Positions 24,451 through 32,387 of a DNA stretch of 64,000 nt are shown here, piece after piece (positions within the stretch are counted from its first letter, which is position 1; every line of letters begins with the position of its first letter). The stretch comes from Roseateles sp. SL47. Lineage in GTDB: Bacteria; Pseudomonadota; Gammaproteobacteria; Burkholderiales; Burkholderiaceae_C. Position numbers and translations under genes: made by a program. The stretch is taken from positions 1,178,001 through 1,242,000 of the forward strand of contig NZ_CP113068.1 of assembly GCF_026625885.1 (NCBI RefSeq). Direction: 5' to 3'. The notes under the pieces are model-generated. The model saw only the letters and a list, made by a program, of their open reading frames with translations, was not told the origin of the DNA and made no database searches.

Positions 24451-26049
24451 ATGTCCAAGAAAACGGTCGTGATTGGATTTCTCGGCTCCCAGCTCGATTC
24501 CGGGATGGGCGCCGGCCGCTGGTCCAAGTGGCGCCCCACGGTGTCACTGGGTCAATATGAAGACACGGTGGTCGACCGCATTGAGCTGCTGCACGACAAA
24601 AAGCATGTGGAACTGGCGCGGCAACTGGTGAACGACCTGGCCAATGTGTCTCCCGACACCGTGGTGAACCTGGTGCCCATGACGGTCTCCAACCCCTGGG
24701 ACTTCGGGGAGATGTATGCGGCGCTGTATGACTGGGCCCGCGCCTATCGCTTTGATCCGGCGCATGAGCAGTACTGGGCGCACATCACCACCGGCACCCA
24801 TGTCGCCCAGATCTGCATGTTTCTGATGGTGGAGTCGCGGTTCATTCCGGGCGTGCTGCTGCAAACCTCGCCCCCGCGCAAACAGCGTCCTGGCGACCCC
24901 GGCAGCTATACGCTGATCGACCTGGACCTTTCCCGTTATGACGTGCTGGCGCAGCGCTTCAGCCAGGCCCATGACGAGGCGCTGGACTTCCTGAAAAGCG
25001 GCGTGGCCACCCGCAACAAGCGCTTCAATGCGCTGATTGAAGAGATCGAGCGGGTGGCCGTTCGCTCCCAGGCCCCCGTGTTGCTCACTGGCCCCACCGG
25101 CGCGGGCAAGTCGCACCTGGCAAGACGGATGTTCGAGCTGAAGCGCTCCCGGCACCAGGTGGAAGGGGACTTTGTGGAGGTGAACTGCGCCACGCTGCGT
25201 GGCGACAGTGCGGCGTCCACGCTGTTTGGTCACAAGAAGGGCGCCTTTACCGGCGCGGCAGCGGACCGGGCCGGGCTGTTGCGCACGGCGCATCAAGGCG
25301 TGCTTTTCCTCGACGAGATCGGTGAACTGGGTCTGGACGAGCAGGCCATGCTGCTGAAGGCGGTGGAAGAAAAGCGCTTCTTCCCGATGGGCAGTGACCG
25401 CGAGGTCAGCAGCGACTTCCAGCTGATTGCGGGCACCAACCGGGACCTGCGGCTGGACGTGGCCCAGGGGCGCTTCCGCGAGGACCTGTTTGCCCGGATC
25501 AACCTCTGGGCCTACACCCTGCCCGGGCTCGCGCAGCGCACCGAAGACATCGAACCCAACATGGACCAGTTGCTGGCCCGATTCGGGGCCGAAGCTGGAC
25601 GGGCGGTGCGGTTCAGCGCGGAAGCCAAGACGAAATACCTGCAATTTGCCCGTTCCGCCGAAGCCCTGTGGAGCGGCAATTTCCGTGATTTGCTCTCCAG
25701 CGTGACCCGCATGGCGACGCTGGCCGACGGCGGGCGCATCTCCACCGCGCTGGTGGATGCAGAGATCCAGCGTCTGCGTTGGTTGTGGCAGCCGGCTGGC
25801 GAGGCCACGGCCGACACACTGGCGCTGAGCACCCTGCTCGCGCCCGATGTGTGGGACGGCCTGGATCTGTTCGACCGGGTGCAGCTCGAGGCGGTGGTGC
25901 GGGTGTGCCGAGAGTCCGGCACCTTGTCGGAGGCGGGGCGCCGGCTGTTCGACCGCTCCCGCACGCAGCGCACGGTCGTGAATGACGCGGATCGCTTGCG
26001 CAAGTACCTGATGAAGTTTGGCCTGTCCTGGGCGGCGATTCGCGAGTAG
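24451..26049 (+). CDS. rtcR: RtcR, sigma-54-dependent activator of RNA repair genes
   Basis: 532 aa. The N-terminal RtcR regulatory domain (residues about 1-185, starting KKTVVIGFLGSQLDSGMGAG) belongs to the CARF-like family thought to sense RNA ends or cyclic oligonucleotide-type ligands. The AAA+ domain has Walker A LTGPTGAGKS (about 212-221), the sigma-54-contacting GAFTGA loop (about 264-269), and Walker B VLFLDEIGEL. The C-terminal region has a helix-turn-helix with LSEAGRRLFDRSRTQRTVVN. It is divergent from rsr. Exact sigma-54 promoters upstream of rsr and of rtcBA, both with the same 11-mer, identify its likely targets. Confidence 0.94.
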   Translation: MSKKTVVIGFLGSQLDSGMGAGRWSKWRPTVSLGQYEDTVVDRIELLHDKKHVELARQLVNDLANVSPDTVVNLVPMTVSNPWDFGEMYAALYDWARAYRFDPAHEQYWAHITTGTHVAQICMFLMVESRFIPGVLLQTSPPRKQRPGDPGSYTLIDLDLSRYDVLAQRFSQAHDEALDFLKSGVATRNKRFNALIEEIERVAVRSQAPVLLTGPTGAGKSHLARRMFELKRSRHQVEGDFVEVNCATLRGDSAASTLFGHKKGAFTGAAADRAGLLRTAHQGVLFLDEIGELGLDEQAMLLKAVEEKRFFPMGSDREVSSDFQLIAGTNRDLRLDVAQGRFREDLFARINLWAYTLPGLAQRTEDIEPNMDQLLARFGAEAGRAVRFSAEAKTKYLQFARSAEALWSGNFRDLLSSVTRMATLADGGRISTALVDAEIQRLRWLWQPAGEATADTLALSTLLAPDVWDGLDLFDRVQLEAVVRVCRESGTLSEAGRRLFDRSRTQRTVVNDADRLRKYLMKFGLSWAAIRE

Positions 26050-27189
26050 TCAGGCGGCGCTGCGTGCTGAGCGGGCAGTGGCACCCGCACTCGCAGTCGC
26101 AGTCGCAGTCGCAGTCGCCGCTGAGGTGCGGTCACGGTATTTCAGCCCCGGGCGTTCCACCAGATAGTGAAGGGCCGCACCGCCCGCCAGGATGGCCACC
26201 CCATGGGCCACGAAGCGCCAGCCACCGTTCACGGACGTTGGCAGCGCCTGGTCCACCGCATGCATCACCAGCTTGTGGCTGAGGTAGAGGCTGTACGAGA
26301 GGGTGGCCACCCAGCCCACGCTAGGCAACGACCAGCGTCCGATCCCGCTGCGAGGGCTGGCAGCCGCCACCAGCAGACCGGCCATGCCGGCCGACAACAG
26401 CGGCCACCCGACGGCATTGGCGGGCAAGCCGGTGCGGTCCCGGAAAAGCCAGAGTGCAGCGGTAATCAAGGTCACGCCCAGCAGCAACGCCGCAGCGGGC
26501 CTGGCCATCAGACGTGCCCAGTGCTGGGGCCGATAGACCTTGATCAGCGCCAGAACCACCCCGGCCAGCAGTCCGTCCAGTCGGGTCCAGGTGGGGTAAT
26601 ACAAATCCTCCACATACCAGGCGCGGTCGGGTGAGGTGGCATCGTCATGCAGCCAGATGCCGGTGCGCAAGGCCACACCGGCCATGGCCAGCCCCGCACA
26701 GAGGCTGACCGTCAGCACCACGGAGCGCCGCCGGGCGAGCCCCCATGCCAGCAGCGGGAACAGCAGATAGAAATGTTCCTCGACGCACAGCGACCAGGCG
26801 TGCGAGAAGGCGGGATGCCTGGCGTAGTCGATGAGCAGGTTCACGGTGAAGGTGGCGAACTGCCACCAGGGCTGCAGGCCGGGCGCCTCGCGCCAGGCGG
26901 GAAACGCGACATACACCGCCAGCACCACCAGAAACGCCGGCAGCACCCGCCATGCCCGGCGAGCGTAGAAGGCGCGGAAACGGGGCGCTTCGCCCGCAGC
27001 CAAAGGCTTGAGCCATTGCGTGCCGATCAGAAAACCGCTGAGCACAAAGAACATGTCCACCCCGGCCCAGCCGAAGCGCGACAACCACGCGAAATCATCG
27101 CCCAGCCCGCCGACGAGGAAGGAATGAAACAGCATCACCCAGGTGACGGCCAGGGCGCGCAGCAGGTCAAGACCAGGGAGGCGATTCAT
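26050..27189 (-). CDS. Acyltransferase 3 family membrane protein
   Basis: 379 aa from ATG 27189 (MNRLPGLDLLRALAVTWVML). About ten membrane helices follow. GLDLLRALAV, FHSF with the catalytic His, and WAGVDMFFVLSGFLIGTQWL are the acyltransferase-3 hallmarks. Such enzymes add acetyl or other acyl groups to surface sugars or lipids. The C-terminus ends in an Ala-Thr/Ala-Ser tract encoded by four GCAGTC hexamer repeats (26093-26116). It is convergent with rtcR, with the stops adjacent, and is probably unrelated to RNA repair. Confidence 0.88.
   Translation of the reverse strand: MNRLPGLDLLRALAVTWVMLFHSFLVGGLGDDFAWLSRFGWAGVDMFFVLSGFLIGTQWLKPLAAGEAPRFRAFYARRAWRVLPAFLVVLAVYVAFPAWREAPGLQPWWQFATFTVNLLIDYARHPAFSHAWSLCVEEHFYLLFPLLAWGLARRRSVVLTVSLCAGLAMAGVALRTGIWLHDDATSPDRAWYVEDLYYPTWTRLDGLLAGVVLALIKVYRPQHWARLMARPAAALLLGVTLITAALWLFRDRTGLPANAVGWPLLSAGMAGLLVAAASPRSGIGRWSLPSVGWVATLSYSLYLSHKLVMHAVDQALPTSVNGGWRFVAHGVAILAGGAALHYLVERPGLKYRDRTSAATATATATASAGATARSARSAA
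26093..26116. repeat. Hexanucleotide repeat (GCAGTC)x4 in acyltransferase gene
   Basis: Four perfect copies of GCAGTC near the 3' end of the acyltransferase gene encode an alternating Ala-Thr tail on the minus strand, which is not part of the enzyme core. Confidence 0.9.
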
Positions 27190-27455
27190 CAGAGGTCCGA
27201 GGCTCAAAGGCGTCGGATTGTGCCGGGCGCCTGCGCCGGGCTGGGGTGATCCGTCGTTACGGGCGTGACGCTGGTCGGCGTTCTGACCATGCCGAACTCG
27301 CATATCAGCTAGCGCCATTCTGAGCTTGGTGGGGCGAACCACGCTGCGCAGAATCGCCGCGAGCGCGGGCTGACCTTGGGGTCAGCCGCTGTTGCTTGCC
27401 GGAAGCCGATCCTGGCTTTCGCCTTCCCTGACGGATTCAACGACCGAAAGCTTCA

Positions 27456-28421
27456 ATGCACAAGCGATTCTTCCTGCTCGCCGGCGCGGCACTGACCCTC
27501 GGCGCCACTCTGGCGCATGCGCAAAGTTTCCCGACCGGACCGGTCAAGGTGGTGGTGGGGTACTCGGCCGGTGGCGCCGTGGATGTGGTGGCACGGGCCG
27601 TGAGCCAGAAGCTGCAGGCCGAGCTGGGCCAACCGGTCATCGTCGACAACAGGCCGGGCGGTGGCAGCAACATCGCTGCCAAGTCGGTCATCACCTCGCC
27701 GGCCGACGGCTACACGCTGCTGATGGCCGCCAATGCGGTGGCCGCCAACATGGCGCTGTATCAACCAGCGCCCTATGACGTCGAGAAGGATCTGGTCCCA
27801 CTGGTGCTGATCGGGCGGGTGCCGGTGGTCATCGGCGTCAGCGCGGATTCCCCTTACAAGACACTCGCGCAGCTGATCGCCGCCGCCAAGGCCAAGCCGG
27901 ATGACGTGCCCTACGCCACACCGGGCAATGGCTCCACCCCTCACCTTGCTGTGGAGCTGTTTGCCAGCAAGGCCGGCATCAACCTCATGCATGTGCCCTA
28001 CAAGGGCGGCTCCCAGGCGCTGACGGACGTGATTGGCGGCCAGGTGCCGGTGGTGGCCCTGAATGCGCTGGAGGTGCTGCCGCATGTGAAGAGCGGCAAG
28101 CTGCGCCCGCTGGCCGTGCTGAGCGCCAAGCGCTCGAACCTGCTGCCGGACGTGCCGACGATTGCGGAGTCCGGCTACCCCGGCTTCGAGGCTTCCGTCT
28201 GGTATGGGTTGATGGCCCCCGCCGGCACGCCCAAGCCGGTGCTGGACAAGCTGGGGGCGGCAGCGCTCAAGGCCGCCGGATCGCCGGAGGTGAAGGAGCG
28301 GCTGGCGGCTGCGGGCGGCGAGGCCACGCCCGGCAATGCGGCTGCATTTGCAAGCTTCCTGCATGCCGAGCGTGAGCGCTACGCCAAGCTGATCACTGCG
28401 GCGAAGATCAAGCCGGATTGA
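27456..28421 (+). CDS. Bug-family tripartite tricarboxylate transporter substrate-binding protein
   Basis: 321 aa with a Sec signal (MHKRFFLLAGAALTLGATLA, cleavage after AHA). The Bug/TctC pattern is clear: PVKVVVGYSAGGAVDVVARA, VIVDNRPGGGSNIAAKSVIT, YATPGNGSTPHLAVELF, and VPYKGGSQALTDVIGGQV. Bug proteins bind carboxylates in the periplasm; many, as here, lack adjacent TctAB membrane genes. The ligand is unknown. Confidence 0.94.
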   Translation: MHKRFFLLAGAALTLGATLAHAQSFPTGPVKVVVGYSAGGAVDVVARAVSQKLQAELGQPVIVDNRPGGGSNIAAKSVITSPADGYTLLMAANAVAANMALYQPAPYDVEKDLVPLVLIGRVPVVIGVSADSPYKTLAQLIAAAKAKPDDVPYATPGNGSTPHLAVELFASKAGINLMHVPYKGGSQALTDVIGGQVPVVALNALEVLPHVKSGKLRPLAVLSAKRSNLLPDVPTIAESGYPGFEASVWYGLMAPAGTPKPVLDKLGAAALKAAGSPEVKERLAAAGGEATPGNAAAFASFLHAERERYAKLITAAKIKPD

Positions 28422-28483
28422 ATCTCGAGCCTTCGGCTCTGGGGCAGGGAACACTGCTTCTGAGCGGTATCTCGGTCACTCTT

Positions 28484-28508
28484 GCCGGACGGCCCGCGCC
28501 CGTCCGGC
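28484..28508. terminator. Strong inverted repeat between convergent genes
   Basis: GCCGGACGG pairs with CCGTCCGGC across a 7-nt loop between the Bug gene and the convergent esterase gene. There is only a weak T tract (GTTGTT), so it is a probable but imperfect bidirectional terminator. Confidence 0.5.
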
Positions 28509-28565
28509 GTTGTTCCGGCGCCCGCTGCGCTGGCACCACTACGGACGGGCCAGGCGGTAGATCTC

Positions 28566-29570
28566 TCAGCTCAATGCCTTGGCCAGAATCGGCAGGCTGA
28601 TGTCCATGCGGTAGTCGACGGCGGTGTGGTCGTCGTCGAACTCTTCGTAGGTGTGACGAATGCCCAATGCGTTCAAACGCTGGTGCATGCGGCGCGCACC
28701 ATAGACCAGGTTGTACTGATCCACATCCCCGCAGTCGATGTACAGCGCCTTGAGCGCTTTGAGCCCTGGTCCGTGCGATTCGACCAGCGTCAGCGGGTCC
28801 CAGGCCAGCCAGTGAGCCCAGCGGTCCGGAATGAGCTCGCAGGTGTCCAGGGTGACTGGCAGGCGGACGCCGTAGGGGGCGGAAGGGTCGGGGTCGAAGC
28901 TCGCGGCCTGGGCCAGCATCATGATGATGTGGATATCGCTGTCCTTGGGCTTGCGGGCCGCCCAGAAGGCGTCCACCCATTGGCCGATGTCGGGCTGCTT
29001 GGCCAGCGCCCGCAGCACGGGGACAAACTCGTGGCGGTAGAGCAGTTCAAAGCCCATGTCGCCGGAATGCACGGCGGCCGCGCTCCAGAAGTCCGGATGC
29101 AGCAGGGCGTGGACCATGGCGCCGTAGCCGCCGCTGGACTTCCCGAACAGGCCGCGCCGGCCGCTGCCGCCGCAGCTGAAGCGGTCTTCCACGAAGGGCA
29201 CCACCTCATCACGAAGGAAATCGTCCCAGCGCCCCATGGCTACCGAGTTGACGTATTGGTTGCCGCCGAGTTTGGTGAAGCAGTCCGGGAAGGCGACCAC
29301 CACCGGAGGCATGGCGCCGGAGGCAATCAGGCGGTCCAGCCGCTCGGGCAGGTTCTCGCCAAAGCTCTTCCAGTTGGTGTGTGCCGGGCCACCGGCGGTG
29401 AAGCCCACGATGTCCACCAGCAGCGGCAGGTCCCGGCCGTCGTGGCCGTGAGGGATGTAGACATCAATGATGCGCCGGGTGGGGGCCTGCACGAGGTTGC
29501 CAGCCAGGACCTGGCTGTCGAGGGTCAGGCGATGGACGGTACCGGCGAGGGTGGCGGGGTCTTTGTGCAT
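28566..29570 (-). CDS. Esterase family alpha/beta hydrolase (esterase-D-like)
   Basis: 334 aa from ATG 29570 (MHKDPATLAGTVHRLT). RRIIDVYIPHGHDGRDLPLL opens the hydrolase core. RRGLFGKSSGGYGAMVHALL contains the G-x-S-x-G nucleophile elbow (GKSSGG). The catalytic His is in EEFDDDHTAVDYRM. This layout fits the esterase-D/Fes-like family acting on carboxylesters. No signal peptide is seen, so it is probably cytoplasmic. The substrate is unknown. Confidence 0.85.
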   Translation of the reverse strand: MHKDPATLAGTVHRLTLDSQVLAGNLVQAPTRRIIDVYIPHGHDGRDLPLLVDIVGFTAGGPAHTNWKSFGENLPERLDRLIASGAMPPVVVAFPDCFTKLGGNQYVNSVAMGRWDDFLRDEVVPFVEDRFSCGGSGRRGLFGKSSGGYGAMVHALLHPDFWSAAAVHSGDMGFELLYRHEFVPVLRALAKQPDIGQWVDAFWAARKPKDSDIHIIMMLAQAASFDPDPSAPYGVRLPVTLDTCELIPDRWAHWLAWDPLTLVESHGPGLKALKALYIDCGDVDQYNLVYGARRMHQRLNALGIRHTYEEFDDDHTAVDYRMDISLPILAKALS

Positions 29571-29653
29571 GGGGACCGATCTCAGGTGGAAGTGGATATC
29601 TCCAAGAGTGGGACCATCATCGCGCAAGCGGCGAGCAAGCGCACGCCATCATG

Positions 29654-29683
29654 AAAAACGCCCGAACCTTGCGGTCGGGCGTT
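29654..29683 (-). terminator. Rho-independent terminator of the small secreted protein gene
   Basis: On the minus strand AACGCCCGA pairs with TCGGGCGTT across CCGCAAGGT, followed by a T run (plus-strand A at 29654-29658). Confidence 0.85.
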
Positions 29684-29734
29684 GGAGGGGGCAAGTGATG
29701 GGCAGCGGCGGCCCCGCCGCAGGCTGGCGGCGGC

Positions 29735-29977
29735 TCACAGGGCGGCCACCTGGAGGGTGTTGGCCTCGCTGTTGTTGCGGCGGCCGGTCACGTAGACGGT
29801 CGGCAGCGTCTGCACGTCCTGCTGGGCGACGACGCGCTTGCCGGTGACATAGACGGTCTCCAGGGTGATGACCGACGCGGCACGATCGCGCTGAACTTCT
29901 GCATGCACGACGCCGGCAGCCAGAGCGGCGGTGGCCAGGAAGCCGAAAACAAGGGCCTTGATGCTGGTGGTGTTCAT
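29735..29977 (-). CDS. Small secreted protein with repeated VYVTG motif
   Basis: 80 aa from ATG 29977, preceded by AAGGAGA at good spacing. Residues 1-26 (MNTTSIKALVFGFLATAALA, ending in VVHA) are a Sec signal. The mature part of about 55 residues has two copies of a short motif: TVYVTGKRVV and, after a Gln-rich linker, TVYVTGRRNN. The motif resembles the start of TonB-dependent receptor plugs, but no receptor follows. The function is unknown. It has its own terminator, so it is expressed as a single gene. Confidence 0.75.
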   Translation of the reverse strand: MNTTSIKALVFGFLATAALAAGVVHAEVQRDRAASVITLETVYVTGKRVVAQQDVQTLPTVYVTGRRNNSEANTLQVAAL

Positions 29978-30313
29978 GGTGATTTCTCCTTGGGTGGGGG
30001 TGTTGGTGTGTCGATGGAATGCAGTGTCTGCGTCTGCGGCGGGTGCCGCCACGCCGTCGCGACCAATCCGCTGCGCGGTGGCGCGAAATGCATCCAGGCG
30101 CGACAAACGGACAGTGGTGGGTGACCCTGGAGCCGCCCTCCCCGTCCCTGAAGGGGCTCAGGCGCCAATGACGCTCACCATGGGCCGGATTGGGCTGCGC
30201 TGGCTTGCTGGTGTGCCGGGGGGGCGGTGAAATGGGCCATCCTCTGCATCCTCGCTGCGGCTTCTGGCAGCGGTCTCTGACAGCGGTCTCAGGCAGCGAA
30301 GGGCCCAACATTC
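29978..30313. other. Intergenic region without a recognised gene
   Basis: 336 bp between the small secreted protein gene and the AraC-type gene (both on the minus strand). It includes the 5' leader of the secreted protein gene and the region downstream of the araC-type gene. No RNA gene or clear terminator was found. The short frames here lack recognisable features. Confidence 0.5.
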
Positions 30314-31168
30314 TCAATGGGATGCAACCCAGACCTGCCTGCCTGGTGGACGAGGCATCGTGAAGCTCGATTTGAGGTGAGCCACCTCCTCCCCGGGGCT
30401 GCGCCCAAAGAGGCGCTTGAACTCCCGGCTGAACTGCGACGCGCTTTCGTATCCCACCTCGAGGCATGCCGCAGCTGCGGTTGTGCCTTCGCGCAGCATG
30501 ATCAGGCGTGCCTGGTGAAGGCGAACCGACTTCAGGTATTGAATCGGCGACGAGTGCGTCACCAGGCGGAAGTGGGCATGGAAGGTCGGGACGCTCATGC
30601 CTGCTTCCGCCGCGAGACGCTCCACGGTCAGCCGATCGCGGAAGTTCTTGTGGATACGCTGGATTGCCTTGGTGATCTTGGCGAATTGCCCCTGTCTGGA
30701 GAGCGTGCTGCGCATCGATGCGCCCTGTGCGCCACTCAAGACGCGGTAGTAAATCTCGCGCACGATGGCCGGTGCAAGAAGCCGAGCCTCCACGGGGTGG
30801 GCCATGGCCTGAAGCAAGCGCAGCACCGTCTCGGACATCGCTTCATCCATCGGTGTCGAGATCATGCCGGCCGGCTCGGCCTGCGCTGGGGAGGTCAACG
30901 CGTCGAGGTCGAGCGCGAGCTTTGCCAGGACAGCCAGGTCGATGGTCAGGTAGATGGCCAGCAAGGGCTCGTCCGCGCTGGCGTCCGTCTCCATCGTGAA
31001 CGGGACGGGGACTGACACGGCCAAATAGTGCTGCGCGTCGTAGAGGTACACCTTGTCGGCCCAATAACCGCGCTTGCGGCCCTGGCACACGATCACGATC
31101 CCTGGCTCATAAAGCACAGGGGTGGAGGGAAGGGGGCGATCCGAGCGTAAGAAGCGCACAGCCGCCAA
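30314..31168 (-). CDS. AraC family transcriptional regulator, probably 5'-shortened
   Basis: 284 aa from a TTG at 31168. The AraC_N effector domain begins almost at once (VRFLRSDRPLPSTPVLYEPG, VIVCQGRKRGYW), whereas family members usually have some 25-40 residues before this point. Two C-terminal HTHs are intact: VERLAAEAGMSVPTFHAHFR and AAAACLEVGYESASQFSREF. The sequence directly upstream is the end of a different remnant frame (31180 onward), so the native 5' end appears lost by rearrangement. Whether the TTG start supports expression is unclear. Confidence 0.75.
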   Translation of the reverse strand: MAAVRFLRSDRPLPSTPVLYEPGIVIVCQGRKRGYWADKVYLYDAQHYLAVSVPVPFTMETDASADEPLLAIYLTIDLAVLAKLALDLDALTSPAQAEPAGMISTPMDEAMSETVLRLLQAMAHPVEARLLAPAIVREIYYRVLSGAQGASMRSTLSRQGQFAKITKAIQRIHKNFRDRLTVERLAAEAGMSVPTFHAHFRLVTHSSPIQYLKSVRLHQARLIMLREGTTAAAACLEVGYESASQFSREFKRLFGRSPGEEVAHLKSSFTMPRPPGRQVWVASH

Positions 31169-31179
31169 AGGCTCACCTT

Positions 31180-31680
31180 GGGGCCTCCGGGAGCAGGCGC
31201 TCGATATGGGGCCTCGTCAGGGCGTTTCGAGCGGAGGGCGAGACCTGCAATAGCTGCCGGAGGTCCGCGGGGAAGCGTGCCTCGTCGCCATCGACCTGCA
31301 CCCAGGCACCGCGGCAGTCCACAGGACGACCGGCGTCGATGGCACCGTCACTGTCGAAGAGCAGCTCATCCTTGAATCTGACGGATGCGGCCGCGTCCTT
31401 CGACGGACGCGTGCGACCAGCACGGGCGCCGCGCTCGAAGGGGCCGCACGCACATTGAGCCCCGCCGGATCGGTCTCTTCGACGAAGGCGGAAAGGCGAC
31501 AGCTCGTCGGCGCGGGCGGGCCGCCAGACGCGTGGGCAGCGTCGGCGAAGACGGCGCAGCCTGCCACCACCGTCAGGAGCGCGGCGGCGGTGCGGCGCAG
31601 TCCGACAAGGAGCAGCCGCCCCTGCCGCAGCGCGTTGGCCGCCTGGCGGGAACCGCGCTGCTGAACCAGACCGCCGCAGT
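31180..31680 (-). pseudogene. Remnant of secreted SH3-like-domain gene
   Basis: On the minus strand a signal-peptide-like stretch (GLRRTAAALLTVVAGCAVFA, ending in DAAHA) leads to DPAGLNVRAAPSSAAPVL, typical of bacterial SH3 domains. The frame then changes near 31390, and coding-like sequence (RFKDELLFDSDGAIDAG, ending in IERLLPEAPR) continues in another frame to a stop just before the AraC-type start. The 5' end is lost at the IS30 remnant. It is a decayed gene or a junction of two gene pieces. Confidence 0.5.
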
Positions 31681-31686
31681 ACTGAA

Positions 31687-31710
31687 GAGCAAGAGCAAGA
31701 GCAAGAGCAC
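31687..31710. repeat. Hexanucleotide repeat (GAGCAA) at an IS junction
   Basis: Three copies of GAGCAA plus GAGCAC, marking the boundary between the SH3-like remnant and IS30 coding sequence. Possibly created by slippage at the junction. Confidence 0.75.
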
Positions 31711-32330
31711 GCGCCGCCCTCGCTCTGCGGGCGAGGACTGGTGGGGCCAGATCCCGGAGATGGTTAGCATCCATGTGCGCCCCCCTGAGGTGGACGACCG
31801 GGTCATGCCTGGGCACTGGGAGGGCGACCTGATCAAGGGAGCCAACAACCGCTCAGCCGTGGGCGTGTTGGTCGAGCGCAGCACGCGCTTGGTGCTGCTG
31901 GCCAAGATGCCCGATGCCACGGCCGAATCTGCGCTCGCAGCCTTTACCGCCACGCTCAGCCGTTGCGCCAGACGCTGACCTACGACCAAGGCCGGGAGAT
32001 GGCTCGGCACCGCGAACTGGCCCGCGCCACCAACATCCGCATGTACTTCTGCGACCCCCACAGTCCTTGGCAGCGAGGGTCCTGTGAGAACACCAACGGA
32101 CTGTTGCGCCAAATGCTGCCCAAGGGCACCGACTTGTCCGTGCACGACCAAAATGCGCTCGATGCCATGGCTGATTTACTCAACAACCGGCCTCGTCAAA
32201 CCTTGAACTGGCGGAGCCCCATTCAGGTCTTTGCAGAACTTATGCGGGGTATCGCCGAATCGCATCAGGCTACCGTCCACTGATCAGGCAATAACTCGCG
32301 GGTGTTGCACTTCAGACTTGAGACTGCCGT
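31711..32330 (+). mobile_element. IS30-family transposase remnant (3' half)
   Basis: The C-terminal half of an IS30 transposase is readable: [20 protein letters not shown] with the first catalytic Asp, then a frame break with deletion near 31965. It continues as [40 protein letters not shown] with the second Asp and the Glu, and [11 protein letters not shown], to the stop at 32283. The N-terminal HTH half is absent. GGGTGTTGCACTTCAGACTTGAGAC (about 32299 onward) looks like the right terminal repeat of this IS group. It cannot encode an active transposase. Confidence 0.88.
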
Positions 32331-32387
32331 GGCTCAAGTCTGCTATAAACAAATAGTTGATCGCAACTATAAGTCAGGGAGGCTGCA

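Noticed and set aside
31711..32330. Active IS30 element
   Set aside because: The N-terminal half is absent and a frame break with deletion lies inside the catalytic domain.
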